Part shown: one piece after another, positions 50,826 through 59,016 of the stretch
Layout of the letters: each line of letters begins with the position of its first letter
How positions within the stretch are numbered: the first letter of the stretch is position 1
From: Pseudomonas sp. Tri1
Lineage (GTDB): Bacteria > Pseudomonadota > Gammaproteobacteria > Pseudomonadales > Pseudomonadaceae
Direction: 5' to 3'
Length of the DNA stretch: 64,000 nt
NCBI RefSeq assembly: GCF_017968885.1
Contig: NZ_CP072913.1
Span: 5,310,501-5,374,500, forward strand
Position numbers and translations under genes: made by a program
Notes under the pieces: model-generated
Databases searched by the model: none
The model's input: only the letters and a program-made list of their open reading frames with translations
Told to the model about the DNA's origin: nothing

Positions 50826-52592
50826 ATGCTGCCGACTACCCGTACCTTGCGTCTGTCGTTGTACACCTTGCTGATCCTTGCCGGCGCGGCGGTTGCCGCC
50901 ACCCTGGCAGTGCGTCACGCCGAACGCCAGGCCCTGGAGGAAGACGCCAGCCGGGCGAACCAGCAGTTGGCGTTGTATGCCAATTCGTTGCACACCCTGA
51001 TCGAACGCTACCGCGCCCTGCCCGCCGTGCTGGCGCTGGACCCGCAGTTGCGCTCAGCCCTCACGGGCCCGGTCAGTGCGGCGCAGCAGGACGCCTTGAA
51101 CCGCAAACTGGAACAGATCAACGGTGCCGCGCAATCCTCGACATTGGAACTGCTCGACCACACCGGCCTGGCCGTCGCAGCCAGCAACTGGCGCCTGCCC
51201 AGCAGCTATGTGGGGCACAACTATGGCTTTCGCCCCTATTTCCTCCAGACCCGCACCCAAGGTACCGGGAGGTTTTATGCGGTGGGCGTGACCAGCGGCA
51301 TCCCCGGGTATTTCCTCTCCAGCGCGGTGACCGGCGATAACGGCGAGTTCCTCGGCGCGATGGTGGTGAAGCTCGAGTTTCCGGAGCTTGAGCGCGAATG
51401 GCGCCAGGGCAGTGACACCCTGTTGGTCAGCGATGCCCGGAGCATCGTCTTCATCGCCAATCGCCCGGGATGGCGTTATCGGCACCTGCAGCCGCTGACC
51501 GACAGCGACCGCGCTGAACTCAAGGCCACCCGCCAATACGACAAGCAGCCGTTGCAGCCGCTGGCCTTTGAGCCCTTGCGGCACTTTGGCGACAACAGCC
51601 GTCTGGCCCGGGTCGAAGCCCCCGATGGCCCGGCTGACTATCTGTGGGAATCCCTGCCGCTGAGTGCCGAAGGCTGGACACTGCACTTGCTGCGTCGCCC
51701 GCAAATCGCCTTCGAAGACCGCCGCAATGCCGGTTTGGCAGCCGCTGGGTTGTGGCTGGCGCTGGTGTTCCTGCTGCTGTTCCTCAACCAGCGCTGGCGC
51801 CTGGCCAAACTGCGACAGCGCAGCCGCGAAGAACTCGAACGCTTGGTAGAGGAACGCACTCGGGATCTGCGCACGGCCCAGGACGGCTTGGTGCAATCGG
51901 CCAAGCTGGCAGCGCTGGGACAAATGTCGGCAGCCCTGGCCCATGAAATCAACCAGCCGCTGACCGCCCAGCGCATGCAACTGGCAACCCTGCGCCTGCT
52001 GTTGGATCACGGACGGGTCGACGATGCCTACAAGGCCCTCAAGCCGGTGGATGACATGCTGACCCGCATGGCAGCCCTTACCGGCCACCTGAAAACGTTC
52101 GCCCGCAAAAGCCCCAGCGGCCTGCGCGAACGCCTGGACCTGGCGGCGGTGGTGGATCAGGCGCTGCAACTACTGGACACACGCCTGCGCGACGAACAGG
52201 TCAGCACCGTGTTGCACCTGACTCGCCCGGCGTGGGTGCGCGGCGATGCGATCCGCCTCGAGCAGGTATTGATCAACCTGCTGCGCAACGCCCTCGACGC
52301 CATGGCCGGCCAACCTATCAAGCGCCTGGAAGTGCGCCTGGAGGCCGATGACCAATTGTGGCGCCTGAGCGTCAATGACAGCGGCACCGGCATCGCCGAG
52401 GAACACCTGGCCCAGGTGTTCGATCCGTTTTTCACTACCAAGGCCGTGGGTGATGGCCTGGGCTTGGGCCTGGCGGTTTCGTTTGCGATCATTCACGAGT
52501 CCGGTGGGCGGCTGACGGCGGACAACCATGAGCACGGCGCAGTGTTCTGCGTGACCTTGCCCATCGATCAGGAGGCGCAGTTACATGCTTGA
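50826..52592 (+). CDS. DctB-type sensor histidine kinase, candidate 2-oxoglutarate sensor
   Basis: A 588-residue membrane kinase of the DctB type. Two membrane helices (about 8-28 and 295-316) enclose a large periplasmic sensor domain with the Cache-like FRPYFLQTRTQGTGRFYAVG and ARSIVFIANRPGWRYRH stretches. The H-box ALAHEINQPLTAQRMQLA and ATPase motifs (INLLRNALDAM, NDSGTGI, FDPFFTTK, GLGLGLAV) are complete. The ATG at 50826 (MLPTTRTLRLSL) is chosen. It overlaps the response regulator gene by 8 bp and sits next to a 2-oxoglutarate permease, like the MifS role in P. aeruginosa; this assignment is inference. Confidence 0.9.
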   Translation: MLPTTRTLRLSLYTLLILAGAAVAATLAVRHAERQALEEDASRANQQLALYANSLHTLIERYRALPAVLALDPQLRSALTGPVSAAQQDALNRKLEQINGAAQSSTLELLDHTGLAVAASNWRLPSSYVGHNYGFRPYFLQTRTQGTGRFYAVGVTSGIPGYFLSSAVTGDNGEFLGAMVVKLEFPELEREWRQGSDTLLVSDARSIVFIANRPGWRYRHLQPLTDSDRAELKATRQYDKQPLQPLAFEPLRHFGDNSRLARVEAPDGPADYLWESLPLSAEGWTLHLLRRPQIAFEDRRNAGLAAAGLWLALVFLLLFLNQRWRLAKLRQRSREELERLVEERTRDLRTAQDGLVQSAKLAALGQMSAALAHEINQPLTAQRMQLATLRLLLDHGRVDDAYKALKPVDDMLTRMAALTGHLKTFARKSPSGLRERLDLAAVVDQALQLLDTRLRDEQVSTVLHLTRPAWVRGDAIRLEQVLINLLRNALDAMAGQPIKRLEVRLEADDQLWRLSVNDSGTGIAEEHLAQVFDPFFTTKAVGDGLGLGLAVSFAIIHESGGRLTADNHEHGAVFCVTLPIDQEAQLHA

Positions 52593-53910
52593 TTCAGTCA
52601 TGGTCGTGGATGACGAAGGCAGCATTCGCAGTGCCGTCGAGCAATGGTTGAGCCTGTCGGGGTTCCAGGTGCAGCTGTTCAGCCGCGCCGACGAATGCCT
52701 GGCAAAGTTGCCGGAACATTTTCCTGGGGTGATCCTCAGCGATGTGCGCATGCCCGGGCTCAGCGGCCTCGACCTGCTGGCCGAAGTGCGGCGGCGCGAT
52801 CCGGACCTGCCGGTGATTTTGCTGACCGGCCATGGCGATGTACCGATGGCCGTGGAGGCCATGCGCGACGGCGCCTACGATTTCCTGGAAAAACCCTTCA
52901 GCCCCGAAGCCTTGCTCGGCAGCCTGCGCCGGGCCCTGGACAAGCGCACGCTGGTGCTGGAGAACCGTCGCTTGCATGAACAGGCCGATGCCAGGGCCCG
53001 CCTCGACGGGACGCTGCTGGGGGTTTCCCGAGCGCTGCAGAACCTGCGACGCCAAGTACTGGACCTGGCGACACTGCCGGTCAATGTGTTGATCCGTGGC
53101 GAAACCGGCAGCGGCAAGGAGCTGGTCGCCCGTTGCCTGCACGACTTCGGCCCGAGGGCGAGCAAACCCTTCGTCGCGTTGAATTGCGCGGCCATTCCCG
53201 AAGCGCTGTTCGAGGCGGAGCTGTTTGGCCACGAAAGCGGCGCCTTCACTGGCGCCCAAGGCAAGCGCATCGGCAAGCTCGAATACGCCGACGGCGGCAC
53301 GCTGTTTCTCGATGAAATCGAGAGCATGCCCCTGGCGCAACAGGTCAAGCTGCTACGGGTGTTGCAGGAACAGAAACTCGAACGCCTGGGTTCGAACCAG
53401 AGCATCCCCGTGGACCTGCGCATCATCGCCGCCACCAAGCCCGACCTGCTGGACGAAGCCCGGGCCGGACGGTTCCGCGAAGACCTGGCCTATCGCCTGA
53501 ACGTCGCCGAGCTACGCCTGCCGCCGCTGCGTGAACGCCGCGAGGACATTCCCCTGCTGTTCGAACACTTCACCCACAGCGCCGCCGAACGCCTGGGCCG
53601 CGCCGCCGCACCTCTGAGTGGCCCGCAGCTGAGCCACCTGCTCAGCCACGACTGGCCGGGCAACGTGCGCGAACTGGCCAACGTCGCCGAGCGTCAGGTA
53701 TTGGGGCTCGATCAACCGCACGCCTTGGAGACCGAGCCCGGCCAGTCCCTCGCCGCCCAACAGGAGGCCTTCGAAGCCCAATGCCTGCGCGCCGCCCTGA
53801 CGCGGCACAAAGGTGATGTGAAAGCGGTGCTCGAAGAGCTGCAACTGCCACGCCGCACCTTCAATGAAAAGATGCAGCGGCATGGGTTGAGTCGGGAGAT
53901 GTTTTTGTAG
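52585..53910 (+). CDS. DctD/NtrC-type sigma-54 response regulator
   Basis: A 441-residue activator of sigma-54 RNA polymerase. Receiver domain: Asp53 in SDVRMPGLSGLDLL is the phosphorylation site. AAA+ domain: GETGSGKELVARCLH (Walker A), GAFTGAQGKRIG (the GAFTGA loop that contacts sigma-54) and GGTLFLDEIES (Walker B). The C-terminal Fis-type helix-turn-helix is RHKGDVKAVLEELQLPRRTF. It is coupled to the kinase gene and likely controls the permease gene downstream. MifR of P. aeruginosa is a close candidate; not proven. Confidence 0.93.
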   Translation: MLDSVMVVDDEGSIRSAVEQWLSLSGFQVQLFSRADECLAKLPEHFPGVILSDVRMPGLSGLDLLAEVRRRDPDLPVILLTGHGDVPMAVEAMRDGAYDFLEKPFSPEALLGSLRRALDKRTLVLENRRLHEQADARARLDGTLLGVSRALQNLRRQVLDLATLPVNVLIRGETGSGKELVARCLHDFGPRASKPFVALNCAAIPEALFEAELFGHESGAFTGAQGKRIGKLEYADGGTLFLDEIESMPLAQQVKLLRVLQEQKLERLGSNQSIPVDLRIIAATKPDLLDEARAGRFREDLAYRLNVAELRLPPLRERREDIPLLFEHFTHSAAERLGRAAAPLSGPQLSHLLSHDWPGNVRELANVAERQVLGLDQPHALETEPGQSLAAQQEAFEAQCLRAALTRHKGDVKAVLEELQLPRRTFNEKMQRHGLSREMFL

Positions 53911-53942
53911 AGCCGCTGAATTTTCTGTGCCTGGACTGACGC

Positions 53943-54017
53943 CATCGCGAGCAAGCTCGCTCCCACAGGGGTTATGCGTGCAGGTCAAAACATGTGGGAG
54001 CGAGCTTGCTCGCGATG
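53943..54017. repeat. REP pair (BIME) after the response regulator
   Basis: CATCGCGAGCAAGCTCGCTC (53943) and TGTGGGAGCGAGCTTGCTCG (about 53993) with a short 25-bp spacer. Confidence 0.93.
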
Positions 54018-54139
54018 AGGCCTGCACAGACGACAAACCTCCCCCTGCATAAGCGGATTCCCGCCCACACCCCAGCCATAATGAGCGGATTTCCGCTCAC
54101 CCAGCGCCGCAAACCCCTCTAGCCCGGCCCTCCAGCCGC

Positions 54140-54155
54140 TGGCACAGCTCCTGCT
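54140..54155 (+). promoter_or_regulatory. Sigma-54 promoter of the permease gene
   Basis: TGGCACAGCTCCTGCT matches the -24/-12 consensus TGGCACG-N4-TTGCW at all but two positions, with GG and GC 10 bp apart. It lies 63 bp before the start codon and directly downstream of a sigma-54 activator gene. Confidence 0.8.
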
Positions 54156-54217
54156 ATAGCCCTGTCAGGCTGCGTTCCCACGCGCTCCACAAAAACAATT
54201 AAACGAAGGATCCTTCA

Positions 54218-55537
54218 ATGGATAACTCCAACGCCCTGCCCCTTGGGTCGGCCGCCGTGCCCGCCCGTGAAAGAACCACCACCAGCCGGATCAAATCGAT
54301 CTTCAGCGGTTCGGTCGGCAACATGGTCGAGTGGTATGACTGGTACGTCTACGCCGCTTTCTCGTTGTACTTCGCCAAAGTCTTTTTCCCCAAGGGCGAC
54401 ACTACCGCCCAGTTGCTCAATACCGCCGCGATTTTCGCCGTAGGCTTCCTGATGCGCCCGATCGGCGGCTGGTTGATGGGCCTGTACGCCGACCGCGCCG
54501 GTCGTAAACGCGCCTTGATGGCCTCGGTGTACCTGATGTGCTTCGGCTCGCTGATCATCGCCCTGAGCCCGAGCTACGAAACCATCGGCGTCGGCGCGCC
54601 GATCCTGCTGGTGTTTGCCCGTTTGCTCCAGGGCCTGTCGGTGGGTGGCGAGTACGGCACCTCGGCGACTTACCTGAGCGAGATGGCCACCAAGGAACGT
54701 CGCGGCTTCTTCTCCAGCTTCCAGTACGTGACCCTGATCTCCGGCCAGCTCATCGCCCTTGGCGTGCTGATCGTGCTGCAACAGTTCCTCACCACCGAGC
54801 AGCTGTATGCCTGGGGCTGGCGCATTCCGTTCGCCATCGGCGCGCTGTGTGCGATCGTGGCGCTGTATCTGCGACGCGGCATGGAAGAAACCGAGTCGTT
54901 CACCAAGAAAGAGAAGTCCAAGGAAAGCGCCATGCGCACCTTGCTGCGCCATCCCAAGGAACTGATGACCGTGGTCGGCCTGACCATGGGTGGCACCCTG
55001 GCGTTCTACACCTACACCACCTACATGCAGAAATACCTGGTGAACACCGTCGGCATGAGCATCTCCGACTCCACCACCATTTCCGCCGCCACGCTGTTCC
55101 TGTTCATGTGCCTGCAACCGGTGATCGGCGGGCTGTCGGACAAGATCGGTCGCCGGCCGATCCTGATTGCCTTCGGCATCCTCGGGACGCTGTGCACCGT
55201 GCCGATCCTCACTGCCCTGCACACTATCCAGAGCTGGTGGGGCGCGTTTTTCCTGATCATGGCCGCGCTGATCATCGTCAGCGGCTACACCTCGATCAAC
55301 GCCGTGGTGAAAGCCGAACTGTTCCCCACCGAAATCCGCGCCCTGGGTGTCGGCCTGCCGTACGCACTGACTGTGTCGATCTTCGGCGGCACCGCTGAAT
55401 ACATCGCGCTGTGGTTCAAGAGCATCGGTATGGAAACCGGCTACTACTGGTACGTGACGGCGTGCATCGCCGTGTCGCTGCTGGTGTACATCACCATGAA
55501 AGACACCCGTAAGCACTCGCGGATCGTCACCGACTGA
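54218..55537 (+). CDS. kgtP: 2-oxoglutarate permease, MHS family (KgtP/PcaT-like)
   Basis: A 439-residue major facilitator of the metabolite:H+ symporter family with 12 hydrophobic segments. GSVGNMVEWYDWYVYAAFSL is the family N-terminal signature, and YADRAGRKRALMAS (the MFS loop 2-3 motif) and LLQGLSVGGEYGTSATYLSE follow. The N-terminus (MDNSNALPLGSAAVPARE) closely recalls the P. aeruginosa 2-oxoglutarate transporter PcaT (PA5530). Sigma-54 control by the neighbouring two-component system is likely. Other dicarboxylates are possible substrates. Confidence 0.9.
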   Translation: MDNSNALPLGSAAVPARERTTTSRIKSIFSGSVGNMVEWYDWYVYAAFSLYFAKVFFPKGDTTAQLLNTAAIFAVGFLMRPIGGWLMGLYADRAGRKRALMASVYLMCFGSLIIALSPSYETIGVGAPILLVFARLLQGLSVGGEYGTSATYLSEMATKERRGFFSSFQYVTLISGQLIALGVLIVLQQFLTTEQLYAWGWRIPFAIGALCAIVALYLRRGMEETESFTKKEKSKESAMRTLLRHPKELMTVVGLTMGGTLAFYTYTTYMQKYLVNTVGMSISDSTTISAATLFLFMCLQPVIGGLSDKIGRRPILIAFGILGTLCTVPILTALHTIQSWWGAFFLIMAALIIVSGYTSINAVVKAELFPTEIRALGVGLPYALTVSIFGGTAEYIALWFKSIGMETGYYWYVTACIAVSLLVYITMKDTRKHSRIVTD

Positions 55538-55544
55538 CAGGGTT

Positions 55545-55571
55545 CCACAGTCACTGCAACGGTGACTGTGG
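55545..55571. terminator. Hairpin after kgtP, probable terminator
   Basis: CCACAGTCAC - TGCAACG - GTGACTGTGG, a perfect 10-bp stem 7 bp past the stop. No T-tract follows, so it may end transcription only in part or protect the 3' end. Confidence 0.55.
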
Positions 55572-55577
55572 TGGCCC

Positions 55578-55604
55578 CATCGCGAGCAGGCTCGCTCCCA
55601 CAGG
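55578..55604. repeat. Single REP element
   Basis: One core, CATCGCGAGCAGGCTCGCTC plus CCACAG, between two convergent genes. Confidence 0.9.
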
Positions 55605-55640
55605 ATTTGCGCTGGACCTGTGGGCGCGGCGGCGCGGTAA

Positions 55641-56399
55641 TCAGGTCAACTCAGCGGCACGCTGCCCGTTGCCGTAACGGTTCTGCGCATAGGTCGCGCC
55701 AGCGATCATCACAATCAGTATCCCTGCCAACACCGCCGATGAGCCGACGGTGCCGAAGTCCAGACCACCCTGGTCATGGGGCTTGGTCATCAAGTCACCC
55801 AGCGTCGCGCCAAGGGGACGCGTCAGCACGAACGCTATCCAGAACAACACCACCGACGAAATCCTGGTGAAGTACTTGAGTAGCACGACTGCGGCAATGG
55901 CCGAGCTGATCAACAATGCGCCGCCGGCAAATCCCAGCCCCGAATCGTCGGCCAAGTAATCGCCAAGCGCGGTGCCCAGGGTGTTGGAAAACAGAATCGC
56001 CATCCAGTAGAACATCTCGCCGCGAAAGGTCTGCACCTTGGTGACGTTGAGCGAATCACCACTCAGGCGCCAGGCGGCGAAGATCGCCAACAAAATCGCA
56101 ATCAGGATCATCGACCCGGTGGCGTACCCCAACTCAAGGGTGCGATCCATGAAATCGGACATTGTGGTGCCCGCCGTGCTGGTGGACAGGATCACTATCC
56201 AATACAGCAGCGGCTTGTAGGTCTTGGCCATCAGTTGCGTAACCAGCGTCAGGACAAACACGCTGATCAGAATCAGCGAGCTGATGGCGTAACCGACATT
56301 GAGGGTCATCGATAACAAATCCCCTGCGGTTTCGCCAAGGGTCGTCGCGCAGATTTTCATGACCCAGAAGGCCAGGGTAATTTGGGGCAATTTATTCAT
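55641..56399 (-). CDS. COG4705-type membrane protein with four internal repeats
   Basis: A 252-residue integral membrane protein with about eight helices. Four equivalent loops share a Gly/Ser-Asp pattern: TTLGETAGDLLS, STAGTTMSDFMD, NTLGTALGDYLA and RPLGATLGDLMT, each followed by a Gly-rich helix start (NVGYA, ELGYA, GLGFA). Four in-membrane Asp residues suggest a transport or ion-binding site. The family has no firm function. The start at 56399 has GGAG 11 bp upstream. Confidence 0.75.
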   Translation of the reverse strand: MNKLPQITLAFWVMKICATTLGETAGDLLSMTLNVGYAISSLILISVFVLTLVTQLMAKTYKPLLYWIVILSTSTAGTTMSDFMDRTLELGYATGSMILIAILLAIFAAWRLSGDSLNVTKVQTFRGEMFYWMAILFSNTLGTALGDYLADDSGLGFAGGALLISSAIAAVVLLKYFTRISSVVLFWIAFVLTRPLGATLGDLMTKPHDQGGLDFGTVGSSAVLAGILIVMIAGATYAQNRYGNGQRAAELT

Positions 56400-56727
56400 C
56401 GCAGGGCAAGCTCCAGTGTGTGATGGCGGGCTCTTGGTGGCCATGGGGGCAGACTGGAGATACGGCGGTGAAAAACAGGTCGGGAATGTATGAAAAATCT
56501 GTCACACGGAGCGATTAATCACCCGTTAATGCTGGCGCTGCACCCTGAGCTCATCTGATCGATCATCTGCGCGACGTTCGCTGCAACTCTGAAGCGATGA
56601 TATGCGTCGCCCTTAACATCTATTTAATCGATTAGTTTTAGCATTATTTTGAGATTTTCAATCAATTTAATTGGCGTAGCATTCACCCCATGCAAGACAC
56701 ATCGCCAACGAACCTGGAGTGACAACC
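56400..56727. promoter_or_regulatory. AT-rich divergent region
   Basis: 328 bp between two divergent genes. The right half (56610-56690) is markedly AT-rich and holds the perfect 10-bp palindrome TAATCGATTA (56625-56634), a possible regulator site. AT-richness would make it a candidate MvaT target. Confidence 0.5.
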
Positions 56728-57212
56728 ATGAAAACCAAACTGATCCTCGCCCTGACCTTGTCCGTATTGACCGCCAACACCTTCGCCGCCGACGGTTTCG
56801 ACAAAACCGGTACCGCCTCCTTTGGCTCGGGTGCCAGCGCTGCCATCGAACGCAGCCACACCGGTAGCTACGCTGCCGACGGCTTCGACAAGACCGGCAC
56901 TGCCGACGCCATCGCCGCTGACGGTTTCGACAAGACCGGCACCGCCGACGCCATCGCCGCTGACGGCTTCGACAAGACCGGCACGCCGACGCCATCGCCG
57001 CTGACGGCTTCGACAAGACCGGCACTGCCGACGCCATCGCCGCTGACGGTTTCGACAAGACCGGCACCGCCGACGCCATCGCCGCTGACGGTTTCGACAA
57101 GACCGGCACCGCCGACGCCATCGCCGCTGACGGTTTCGACAAGACCGGTACTGCCGATGCCATCGCCGCTGACGGTTTCGACAAGACCGGTACCGCTGAA
57201 GCGATTAGTTGA
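56728..57212 (+). pseudogene. Secreted 14-residue-repeat protein, single-base frameshift inside the repeats
   Basis: ATG 56728 (GGAG 8 bp upstream) begins MKTKLILALTLSVLTANTFA, a signal peptide with cleavage expected at TFA-AD. The mature protein is built from ADGFDKTG units: nine DGFDKTG copies counting across the break, seven of them in a 42-bp DNA repeat (56902-57194) encoding ADAIAADGFDKTGT. The second DNA repeat has lost one C (GGCAC-GCC at 56984/56985), shifting the frame to a Pro/Thr/Ser-rich reading. Without it the protein would be about 161 residues ending TAEAIS at the TGA 57210-57212. I do not know the function. Confidence 0.75.
56902..57194 (+). repeat. Seven 42-bp tandem repeats
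   Basis: Units start at 56902, 56944, 56985, 57027, 57069, 57111 and 57153. Consensus begins GCCGACGCCATCGCCGCTGA and ends AAGACCGGCACC; differences are mainly third-position C/T. The second unit is 41 bp. Confidence 0.95.
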
Positions 57213-57222
57213 TTGTTGAAGC

Positions 57223-57300
57223 AAAAAAGATCGCAGCCTTCAGCAGCGCTTACGGATTGAATACGGTCCTGTAGGCGCTGCCGAAGGCTGCGATCTTTTG
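57223..57300. repeat. Long inverted repeat / likely terminator
   Basis: AAAAGATCGCAGCCTTCAGC (57226) pairs with GCTGCCGAAGGCTGCGATCTTTT (to 57299) in a stem of over 20 bp with an A-tract and T-tract; a 20-25-nt loop. It follows the repeat-protein gene and is a common Pseudomonas intergenic repeat as well as a good terminator. Confidence 0.85.
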
Positions 57301-57378
57301 CATCAACCAAATATGGAAATAAAAGGCCCAGCCTTGCACTATTGGCCGCCTACGAACGGCCCTCCAGGATCCCCCGCC

Positions 57379-57999
57379 ATGCCCGATGACATCCATTTCT
57401 ACGAACCGGCCAACGGCCACGGCCTGCCCCACGACCCGTTCAACGCCATCGTCGGCCCGCGCCCCATCGGCTGGATTTCTTCGCAAGATGCCGAAGGCCG
57501 CCTGAACCTGGCGCCCTATAGTTTCTTCAACGCCTTCAACTACATCCCACCGATCATTGGTTTCTCCAGCGTCGGGCGCAAAGACAGCCTGAACAACATC
57601 GAACAGACCGGCGAATTCGCCTGGAACCTGGCCACGCGACCGCTGGCCGAGCAGATGAACCAGAGCTGCGCGATGGTCGCGCCTGAGGTCAACGAATTCG
57701 AACTGGCGGGTTTGACGCCGGTGGCGTCACGGCTGATCCAGGTGCCACGCGTGGCCGAAAGCCCGGTGTCCTTCGAATGCAAGGTTACCCAGATCATTCA
57801 GTTGCAACGGGCGGATAAAGGCCTGGTGCCAAGCTGGCTGATCCTCGGCGAAGTGGTCGCCGTGCATATCGCCAAGTGGCTGTTGAAGGACGGGGTGTAC
57901 GACACCGCCGCCGCCGAGCCAATCCTGCGCGGCGGCGGGCCGGCGGATTATTTCCAGTTGGGGCCTGAGGCGCTGTTCAAGATGTATCGCCCCCAGTAG
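57379..57999 (+). CDS. Flavin reductase family protein
   Basis: A 206-residue FMN-binding flavin-reductase-like protein (split barrel). Conserved blocks: VGPRPIGWISSQDAEGRLNL, APYSFFNAFNYIPPIIGFSS and KDSLNNIEQTGEFAWNLA. The ATG at 57379 (MPDDIHFYEP) is chosen; a longer frame starts at 57298 inside the inverted repeat. It may act on flavin or on a related redox substrate; no partner oxygenase is adjacent. Confidence 0.9.
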   Translation: MPDDIHFYEPANGHGLPHDPFNAIVGPRPIGWISSQDAEGRLNLAPYSFFNAFNYIPPIIGFSSVGRKDSLNNIEQTGEFAWNLATRPLAEQMNQSCAMVAPEVNEFELAGLTPVASRLIQVPRVAESPVSFECKVTQIIQLQRADKGLVPSWLILGEVVAVHIAKWLLKDGVYDTAAAEPILRGGGPADYFQLGPEALFKMYRPQ

Positions 58000-58005
58000 A
58001 AGGTT

Positions 58006-58043
58006 GCCTTGTGGCGAGGGGATTTATCCTCTCGCCACAAGGC
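58006..58043. repeat. Short palindrome, half of the TGTGGCGAGGGG family
   Basis: GCCTTGTGGCGAG and CTCGCCACAAGGC form a 13-bp stem around GGGATTTATCCT. It lies between convergent genes and may act as a terminator. Confidence 0.8.
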
Positions 58044-58062
58044 CATTCCCATCGATGCGGGT

Positions 58063-58329
58063 TTACCAGACCAATCCGCCCTCGGCGTCGACACCCTGAA
58101 GACGGGTCAACTCCTTTGCAGCAGCATCATCAGCCTCGTGAGCGGTCTTGAAGCTCTGCAGTTCAAGCACCTTGGTAAAACGCGGCGCACCCGAGCCGCC
58201 GATGGCCTTGGTGGCAATGGCGGCATGGTAGCCGCCTTCTCTGGGGATCACAGCGGAAACAGCTTCAAAGGTTTCAAAGGCTTTACGTGCCATGTCTTGT
58301 GCATCCTGGCAGTGGAAAATGATGCTCAT
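58063..58329 (-). CDS. Small hypothetical protein
   Basis: An 88-residue protein: MSIIFHCQDAQDMARKAFET at the start, central PREGGYHAAIATKAIGGSG and acidic C-terminus ending AEGGLVW. I do not recognise a domain; length and alternation of strands and helices could fit a small alpha/beta barrel-like fold. It lies 7 bp downstream of the monooxygenase gene, so the two are one transcript, divergent from an AraC regulator. Confidence 0.6.
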   Translation of the reverse strand: MSIIFHCQDAQDMARKAFETFEAVSAVIPREGGYHAAIATKAIGGSGAPRFTKVLELQSFKTAHEADDAAAKELTRLQGVDAEGGLVW

Positions 58330-58336
58330 TAAACCT

Positions 58337-58690
58337 TCAACCGGCCAGTTTGTGTACCTGCGCCAGGCATCCTTCAGTCGCCTGGGCGACGGAGACTTCG
58401 CGGAACGTGTGGAAATCCAGGCTGCTCACCACCAGGTCCTGCACCAGCTCGGCGAAAATCGCCATGGCCGGTGAATTGAAGTAGGCATCCATCGCCAGTT
58501 GATTGACCCAGAGCCCGGACACCAGCCACAAATCCGCATCACACTGGGAATGTTGCAAGGCAAAGTGCAGACAACCGGGCGCCTGGCGCGAAGGCGCGAT
58601 CAGGGTACTCAGGCGTGCCCCCAATTGCTTCGAACAACCGGCACGGGCGCGGACAAAAGCCATGTGACTGACGGGGATCTGTGTAGTCAT
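58337..58690 (-). CDS. Antibiotic biosynthesis monooxygenase (ABM) domain protein
   Basis: A 117-residue protein of the ABM/dimeric alpha-beta barrel type: PVSHMAFVRARAGCSKQLGA, SRQAPGCLHFALQHSQCDAD and DAYFNSPAMAIFAELV fit the usual two-strand plus helix repeat and the FxxxxHxxS-like edge. ATG 58690 has GGGAGGG 7 bp upstream. Family members work as small cofactor-free oxygenases or stress proteins; substrate unknown. Confidence 0.78.
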   Translation of the reverse strand: MTTQIPVSHMAFVRARAGCSKQLGARLSTLIAPSRQAPGCLHFALQHSQCDADLWLVSGLWVNQLAMDAYFNSPAMAIFAELVQDLVVSSLDFHTFREVSVAQATEGCLAQVHKLAG

Positions 58691-59016
58691 GTTCAACCCT
58701 CCCAGGTGATCCGTTGTGCAGCCGGGGACAGGCTGCGACAGGATCAAAGGTTAAGCGCCGCGATGCCAGCTTCGTTAGTCGATTCCTGCCGACCCATTGC
58801 ACAATCCTGCGCACGTGCAGGGTAAAATCCGACATTGATCCGGTTGGAAGCCGGGAAGTTGAAACAAAAGGTTTCAAGCAAGTTTCCACCGCCTTGTACC
58901 GTCCCGTCCCGCAGCGCCGTGCAGGATCAGGCAAGCTTTCGACAGGATGTGGCTACCGCAGCGCCTTGCACAAACATAAGCTTTGCCCATCGCCCCTATC
59001 TCCTGAGGATTCCGGC
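58691..59016. promoter_or_regulatory. Divergent region ABM operon - AraC gene
   Basis: 326 bp; must hold both promoters and probably the operators of the AraC protein. I could not find a convincing repeat pair for it. Confidence 0.4.

Larger units (their letters stand above)
53911..54217. promoter_or_regulatory. Control region of the 2-oxoglutarate permease gene
   Basis: 307 bp. It contains a REP pair (53943-54017), then two copies of an enhancer-like palindrome: TAAGCGGATTCCCGCCCA (54050-54067, imperfect) and TGAGCGGATTTCCGCTCA (54082-54099, 8-bp arms around TT). A sigma-54 promoter at 54140-54155 follows. The palindromes are 32 bp apart, about three helical turns, and lie 41 and 73 bp upstream of the promoter, a good layout for the activator encoded next door. 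Confidence 0.75.

Noticed and set aside
56902..57194. 42-bp repeats as a CRISPR array
   Set aside because: Repeats are back-to-back and encode a continuous protein repeat.
56985..57219. Proline/threonine/serine-rich tail PTPSPLTVSTRPA after the repeat protein
   Set aside because: It exists only because of the one-base loss at 56984; the repeat consensus in the other frame (ADAIAADGFDKTG) is clearly the selected one.
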